Source of the DNA: WTXA01 sp041741995
GTDB taxonomy: Bacteria > Bacillota > TC1
Direction of reading: 5' to 3'
Length of the DNA: 18,304 nt
NCBI GenBank assembly: GCA_041741995.1
Contig: JBGSJN010000020.1
Coordinates: 1 to 18,304, forward strand
Each line of letters starts with the position of its first letter. The first letter of the stretch is position 1. Below are positions 15,039 to 18,304 of the stretch, one piece after another. Made by a program: the position numbers and the translations under genes. Under the pieces are notes generated by a model. That model saw only the letters and a program-made list of their open reading frames with translations. It searched no databases and had not been told where the DNA came from.

Positions 15039-16007
15039 ATGAAATTAAATTATCTATTAAACAATATTGGACCTATAGCAAAAGCGGATATTGAATTGGA
15101 AGATCTTACGGTTATTGTTGGTACGAATTCTATAGGTAAAAGTCTAATAAGCAAAAGTGCTTACATAGCTATGAAAAGCATTTTATCTAAGGATGAGGAA
15201 ATAGTAGATTTAATTAAGGATGAGGGTTATACACCAGAACTATATAAATATGCTGAAGATATCTTTTTAAAAATGACAGTCAATGATATTCCTTCGCTAA
15301 AATTGGATTTCAATCCATTAAAGATAAATATTATTGACAGAGATATGAAGATAAAAGATGTAACTTATGTTGATGGACCTTTAATAATCAATGAAAGTAT
15401 ACCTAAAAATTTAGGGCTGGAACATAACGATGATTTGAAAAGAAAAATGATTAATCCTAAAAAAGATAGTAATGATAATATTGATGCGAAATTAAAATTC
15501 AAACATGAAATTTTCAATCTAATTGATGAGATTATAGAAAATCAAATTTTGGAGTATTCAAGTGAGAAAAGGCGGTTCTTCCTTAATGTTAATGATAGAG
15601 TAAGAGTACCTATAAATAAGTCCCCGAATGGTATTAAGACATTTCTTATTTTAAGAGAACTATTAAATAATGGCTATTTAAATAATGAAAGTATTTTAAT
15701 TCTAGATGAACCTGAAATATTATCACATCCTGTATGGCAATTATCACTTGCTCATATTATTGGTCGAATAATAAAAAACCTTGGATTAAAAGTTATAATA
15801 AATACCTGCAATATATATTTCTTAGAAGCTTTAGAAATGTATAGTGAAAGTTACAATCTAAAGAAAAACTTCTATTTAGGAAAAAAAATTACTGATGGTT
15901 ACGAATTTGTGAACGAAACAAGCTCTATCCAAAATATCTACAATGCACTACTTGATCCTTTTGAAAAGCTGGATAATTTAAGAATGGAATATAAAAAGGA
16001 GGATTAA
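15039..16007 (+). CDS. Compact AAA/ABC-type ATPase (AAA_15/AAA_21-like), part of a putative two-gene nuclease system
   Basis: Function unknown; a predicted ATPase of the ABC/SMC-like AAA group. N-terminal LNNIGPIAKADIELEDLTVIVG leads into the Walker A loop GTNSIGKS (28-35). A variable middle of about 150 residues, rich in Lys, Asp and Asn, replaces the long coiled coil of SMC proteins. A signature-like segment NKSPNGIKTF (193-202) precedes Walker B ILILDEPE with Asp223-Glu224 and the HPVWQ D-loop. The family's switch motif (THSPYFLEALE-like) reads T-C-N-I-Y (256-260), so the switch His is Cys257. It is in-operon: strong SD AGGGAGGT at 15025-15032, 12 bp after purH, and one base before the next gene. 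It could be a defence-type ATPase or a regulator; the pairing with a predicted nuclease favours defence. I see no transposase or att site. Confidence 0.8.
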   Translation: MKLNYLLNNIGPIAKADIELEDLTVIVGTNSIGKSLISKSAYIAMKSILSKDEEIVDLIKDEGYTPELYKYAEDIFLKMTVNDIPSLKLDFNPLKINIIDRDMKIKDVTYVDGPLIINESIPKNLGLEHNDDLKRKMINPKKDSNDNIDAKLKFKHEIFNLIDEIIENQILEYSSEKRRFFLNVNDRVRVPINKSPNGIKTFLILRELLNNGYLNNESILILDEPEILSHPVWQLSLAHIIGRIIKNLGLKVIINTCNIYFLEALEMYSESYNLKKNFYLGKKITDGYEFVNETSSIQNIYNALLDPFEKLDNLRMEYKKED

Positions 16008-16008
16008 T

Positions 16009-16569
16009 ATGCTGAAAGAGATTAATGGAATATTAGCAAATAATTACTCTGAATTCTATGAAGAAATCAAGAGTATTGCTTTTGATTCTGCAAATGAGGA
16101 ATATCCAACTAGTTTAGAAAATAAAATGTATAATTTTGATAATATAGCTAATAAAATCTATGGTATTAGTCAAGAACTTATGCCATGTTCTCCTGATGGG
16201 CTTTTTATTGGGGATAAGATTTATTTTATTGAATTTAAAAATGGCAGATTAGATACTCCTGATAAGAAAAGAAATTTAAGATTGAAATTTGCTGAGGGGC
16301 CATATATTATCCTAGCTAAAATATTAAGAGATGCAAAAATTAAATTCACAAAACAAGATTTTTTTGCTATACCGAAAGTGGGCATAGTTATATATAATGG
16401 CAAGAAAAATCCTTCAGAAGTTTTAAATTTCAGGTACGAATCAAGATTTCAATTAAATGAATATAACTATACTTTATATGATCAAATTTACACCTTTACT
16501 TTTAGTCAATTTGACAAATTAGTCCATGAAGGTAAAAGTCCATTTGGATTCTTCAGTGAAGATTATTAA
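16009..16569 (+). CDS. Predicted PD-(D/E)XK-type nuclease partner of the ATPase
   Basis: I do not recognise a named family. The 186 residues carry a PD-(D/E)XK-like arrangement: Glu37 in an N-terminal helix (SLENKM), then SPDG with Asp63, a short hairpin, and IEFKNG with Glu75 and Lys77, followed by a basic helix KKRNLRLKF (87-94). This E...PD...ExK order is the catalytic core of restriction-endonuclease-fold enzymes. There are no transmembrane or signal segments, so a cytosolic DNA- or RNA-acting protein is expected. It starts one base after the ATPase stop with a strong SD (AAAAGGAGG, 15994-16002), which indicates balanced co-expression and a functional pair. Alternatives are a nuclease-fold protein that only binds nucleic acid. 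A promoter for ylxM begins within four bases of its stop. Confidence 0.65.
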   Translation: MLKEINGILANNYSEFYEEIKSIAFDSANEEYPTSLENKMYNFDNIANKIYGISQELMPCSPDGLFIGDKIYFIEFKNGRLDTPDKKRNLRLKFAEGPYIILAKILRDAKIKFTKQDFFAIPKVGIVIYNGKKNPSEVLNFRYESRFQLNEYNYTLYDQIYTFTFSQFDKLVHEGKSPFGFFSEDY

Positions 16570-16572
16570 GTA

Positions 16573-16601
16573 TTGACAGACTTACCAATTTATTATACAA
16601 T
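16573..16601 (+). promoter_or_regulatory. Sigma-A-type promoter for ylxM-ffh
   Basis: A perfect -35 TTGACA at 16573-16578 is followed after 17 bases by TACAAT at 16596-16601, one base from the consensus TATAAT. The predicted start is near 16608, about 30 bases before the ylxM ATG. It starts immediately after the nuclease stop, so ylxM-ffh is transcribed independently of the cassette upstream. Confidence 0.8.
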
Positions 16602-16608
16602 AACTAAG

Positions 16609-16628
16609 GTAAAGCAAATTCACTTTAC
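16609..16628 (+). repeat. Interrupted palindrome between promoter and ylxM start
   Basis: GTAAAG at 16609-16614 and CTTTAC at 16623-16628 are exact inverted repeats, and the centre contains AATT in the same dyad, so the element reads GTAAAGnnAATTnnCTTTAC (16 of 20 positions symmetric). It lies at about +1 to +20 of the predicted transcript, just before the SD GGAG (16629-16632). It could be a repressor operator or a 5' UTR hairpin with an eight-base loop close to the SD. Confidence 0.5.
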
Positions 16629-16637
16629 GGAGATAAA

Positions 16638-16958
16638 ATGGAAAAATTCACAAAAATAAGCCTGTTATTGGATATCTATGGAAATCTAATAAAAGGTAGA
16701 AGAAAAGAAGTCTTAAATCTATATTACAACGAAGATTATTCACTGACCGAGATAGCTGAAATATTTAAAATAACTAAGCAGGGTGTCAGAGATTTTTTGT
16801 TAAAAGGGGAAAAAGAACTTCTGGAGTATGAAAATAGTTTAAATATATTAGAAAATAAATTTGAAATGGACGATATATTAAACAGTCTTCTTGAAAATGA
16901 AGATATGAAGTATATAAAGAGCAATTTGCAAAAATTAATATATTATCAAAAGGAGTAA
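16638..16958 (+). CDS. ylxM: YlxM/UPF0122 SRP-associated helix-turn-helix protein
   Basis: Small HTH protein encoded beside ffh in most Firmicutes, thought to associate with the signal recognition particle and stimulate its GTPases in streptococci. The 106 residues have the family start (LLDIYGNLIKGRRKEVLNLYYNEDYSL), a sigma-region-4-like HTH at about 35-56 (LTEIAEIFKITKQGVRDFL), then an amphipathic tail ELLEYENSL. The usual RQAVYD after the HTH reads KQGVRD. The SD is GGAG at 16629-16632. ffh follows two bases after its stop. smc and ftsY, often just upstream in other Firmicutes, are not here; purH and the ATPase-nuclease pair occupy that place. Confidence 0.9.
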   Translation: MEKFTKISLLLDIYGNLIKGRRKEVLNLYYNEDYSLTEIAEIFKITKQGVRDFLLKGEKELLEYENSLNILENKFEMDDILNSLLENEDMKYIKSNLQKLIYYQKE

Positions 16959-16960
16959 TA

Positions 16961-18289
16961 ATGGGAGCTTTCAATAGCTTGTCTGAAAAATTACAAAAGG
17001 CATTCGCCAAACTAACTGGTAAAGGCAGGTTGACAGAAGAAGATGTTACAACTGCTTTAAAGGAAGTACAAATCGCACTACTTGAAGCTGATGTTAATTA
17101 TAAGGTAGTTAAAGACTTTACTAAAAAGGTCAAAGAAAAAGCTATAGGTAATGATGTTTTAGAAAGTTTGACTCCCGGACAACAAGTGATTAAGATTGTA
17201 AATGCAGAATTAGTAGAGCTACTTGGTGGTAAAATTGAAAAATTAGAATTTTCTGGTAGAAAACCTTATATTATTTTTTTAGTAGGTCTGCAAGGATCAG
17301 GAAAAACCACTACAGCTGGAAAACTTGCTTATATGATTAAAGGTCAAAACAAAAAGCCTTATTTAATTGGAGCTGATATATATAGACCTGCAGCAATGGA
17401 TCAATTAGAAGTGCTTGCAACAAAAATAGATGTTAAAATTCACTATGACAGGAATTCCCGCAATGTAAAACAAATTGTTGAGGATGGGATAGAAATTGCC
17501 AAAACTAACAATAGTGATATAATAATTGTTGACACAGCAGGCAGACAACATCTTGATCAATCTATGATGGATGAACTAATAGATCTGAAGAATAGCATTA
17601 ATCCTGATGAAGTAATACTGGTAGTTGATGGCATGACTGGTCAAGATGCAGTTAATATTGGTAAGGAATTCAATGAAAAAGTTGGAGTAGACAGCCTGGC
17701 AGTTACTAAAATGGATGGTGATGCCAGAGGTGGAGCAGTAATATCTTTAAGATATATTACTGGCAAACAGATTAAACTAATTGGTATGGGTGAAAAAATT
17801 GATCAACTTGAATTATTTTATCCTGATAGAATAGCCAGCAGAATTCTTGGCATGGGTGATATTTTATCACTTATTGAAAAAGCACAAGATAAAATTGACG
17901 AGAAATCAGCTATAGAACTTCAAAAGAAACTAATGGAATCCACGTTTACTTTAGATGATTTTCTGGAACAAATAAAGCAAATGAAAAGTCTTGGATCTAT
18001 CGAGGATTTACTGGCAATGATTCCTGGAGGAAATAAAATAAAAAATGTACAAGTTAATGAAAAGGACTTATCAAAAACAGAAGCTATAATTCTTTCAATG
18101 ACTAAAGAAGAAAGAAATAGACCTAACATCCTTAATGCCAGCAGAAAAAAACGAATATCAGCCGGTAGTGGAACAGAGGTTCAAGATATAAACAGATTAT
18201 TAAAACAATTTGATAGTACAAAGACAATGATGAAACAATTTGGTAACATGAGTAAAAAAAGAAAAGGTTTTGGCCCGAAGTTTTTTTAA
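16961..18289 (+). CDS. ffh: Signal recognition particle protein Ffh (SRP54)
   Basis: GTPase subunit of the signal recognition particle; binds SRP RNA and signal sequences of nascent membrane proteins and docks with FtsY at the membrane. The 442 residues contain the N domain (1-100, FNSLSEKLQKAFAKLTGKGRLTEEDV), the G domain with Walker A GLQGSGKT (109-116), DTAGR (191-195) and TKMDGDARGG (249-258), and the M domain from about 300 (MGDILSLIEKAQDK) with LDDFLEQIKQMKSLG, IPGG and the helical terminus ending FGPKFF. It appears full length. The SD AAAAGGAG is at 16948-16955, six bases before ATG. It is co-transcribed with ylxM. Only 15 bases follow in the window, so any rpsP or other ribosomal gene downstream cannot be seen. 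Confidence 0.97.
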   Translation: MGAFNSLSEKLQKAFAKLTGKGRLTEEDVTTALKEVQIALLEADVNYKVVKDFTKKVKEKAIGNDVLESLTPGQQVIKIVNAELVELLGGKIEKLEFSGRKPYIIFLVGLQGSGKTTTAGKLAYMIKGQNKKPYLIGADIYRPAAMDQLEVLATKIDVKIHYDRNSRNVKQIVEDGIEIAKTNNSDIIIVDTAGRQHLDQSMMDELIDLKNSINPDEVILVVDGMTGQDAVNIGKEFNEKVGVDSLAVTKMDGDARGGAVISLRYITGKQIKLIGMGEKIDQLELFYPDRIASRILGMGDILSLIEKAQDKIDEKSAIELQKKLMESTFTLDDFLEQIKQMKSLGSIEDLLAMIPGGNKIKNVQVNEKDLSKTEAIILSMTKEERNRPNILNASRKKRISAGSGTEVQDINRLLKQFDSTKTMMKQFGNMSKKRKGFGPKFF

Positions 18290-18304
18290 ACTCTTTTATA
18301 ATAA

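Noticed and set aside
15039..16569. Naming the ATPase-nuclease pair as Lamassu, PARIS, Septu or Gabija
   Set aside because: The ATPase is too short and lacks the SMC coiled coil of Lamassu. The partner lacks TOPRIM or HNH motifs, and no UvrD-like helicase is nearby. Only the general logic is shared.
16570..16637. Possible SRP RNA or other small RNA gene upstream of ylxM
   Set aside because: The interval is only 68 bases and is filled by the promoter, palindrome and SD. There is no SRP Alu or domain IV-like sequence.

Overview
The window is AT-rich, densely packed and entirely plus-strand. Protein families, strong AAGGAGG-type Shine-Dalgarno (SD) sites, TTG starts and gene order point to a low-GC Gram-positive bacterium (Firmicutes, Clostridia/Tissierellia type, probably anaerobic). 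As I recall the usual clostridial order, der-plsY-gpsA-spoIVA and xerD-drm-punA are common; here plsY, spoIVA and drm are absent, which would fit a non-sporulating or rearranged lineage. That is inference, and I cannot name a species. There is no rRNA, tRNA, CRISPR array or recognisable insertion sequence, and no gene-free stretch reaches 300 bases.

Layout. (1) Bases 1-7691 are one near-gapless run: 3' end of an O-methyltransferase gene, lysA (diaminopimelate decarboxylase), an M50 site-2-type metalloprotease, trpS (carrying a four-cysteine motif like the Fe-S TrpRS of Thermotoga), scpA and scpB (condensin partners), a XerD-type recombinase, then two nucleoside-salvage phosphorylases (punA, pdp). 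Junctions are mostly TAATG/TGATG or short overlaps, so translation is probably coupled. (2) After a 68-bp gap with an extended -10 promoter come der, gpsA, hom, lysC and galU. hom and lysC are the aspartate-pathway genes feeding lysA; lysC carries a strong in-frame internal SD and ATG that should give a separate regulatory beta subunit, as in Bacillus aspartokinase II. (3) A hairpin resembling an intrinsic terminator separates galU from purH. purH is followed at 12 bp by a two-gene cassette: a compact AAA/ABC-type ATPase and a small protein with a PD-(D/E)XK nuclease signature. (4) A strong sigma-A-type promoter and a palindromic element precede ylxM and ffh, the signal recognition particle genes.

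Most of the window is housekeeping. The part most likely to be undescribed is the ATPase-nuclease pair at 15039-16569. It does not belong to the functions around it, shares one translational unit, and has the general logic of ATPase-sensor plus nuclease-effector defence modules. The ATPase has an intact Walker A and B but has lost the usual switch histidine. Other points worth a second look are a Phe replacing the family catalytic His in the pyrimidine nucleoside phosphorylase, the internal lysC start, the Cys motif in TrpRS, and the palindrome between the ylxM promoter and its ribosome binding site.
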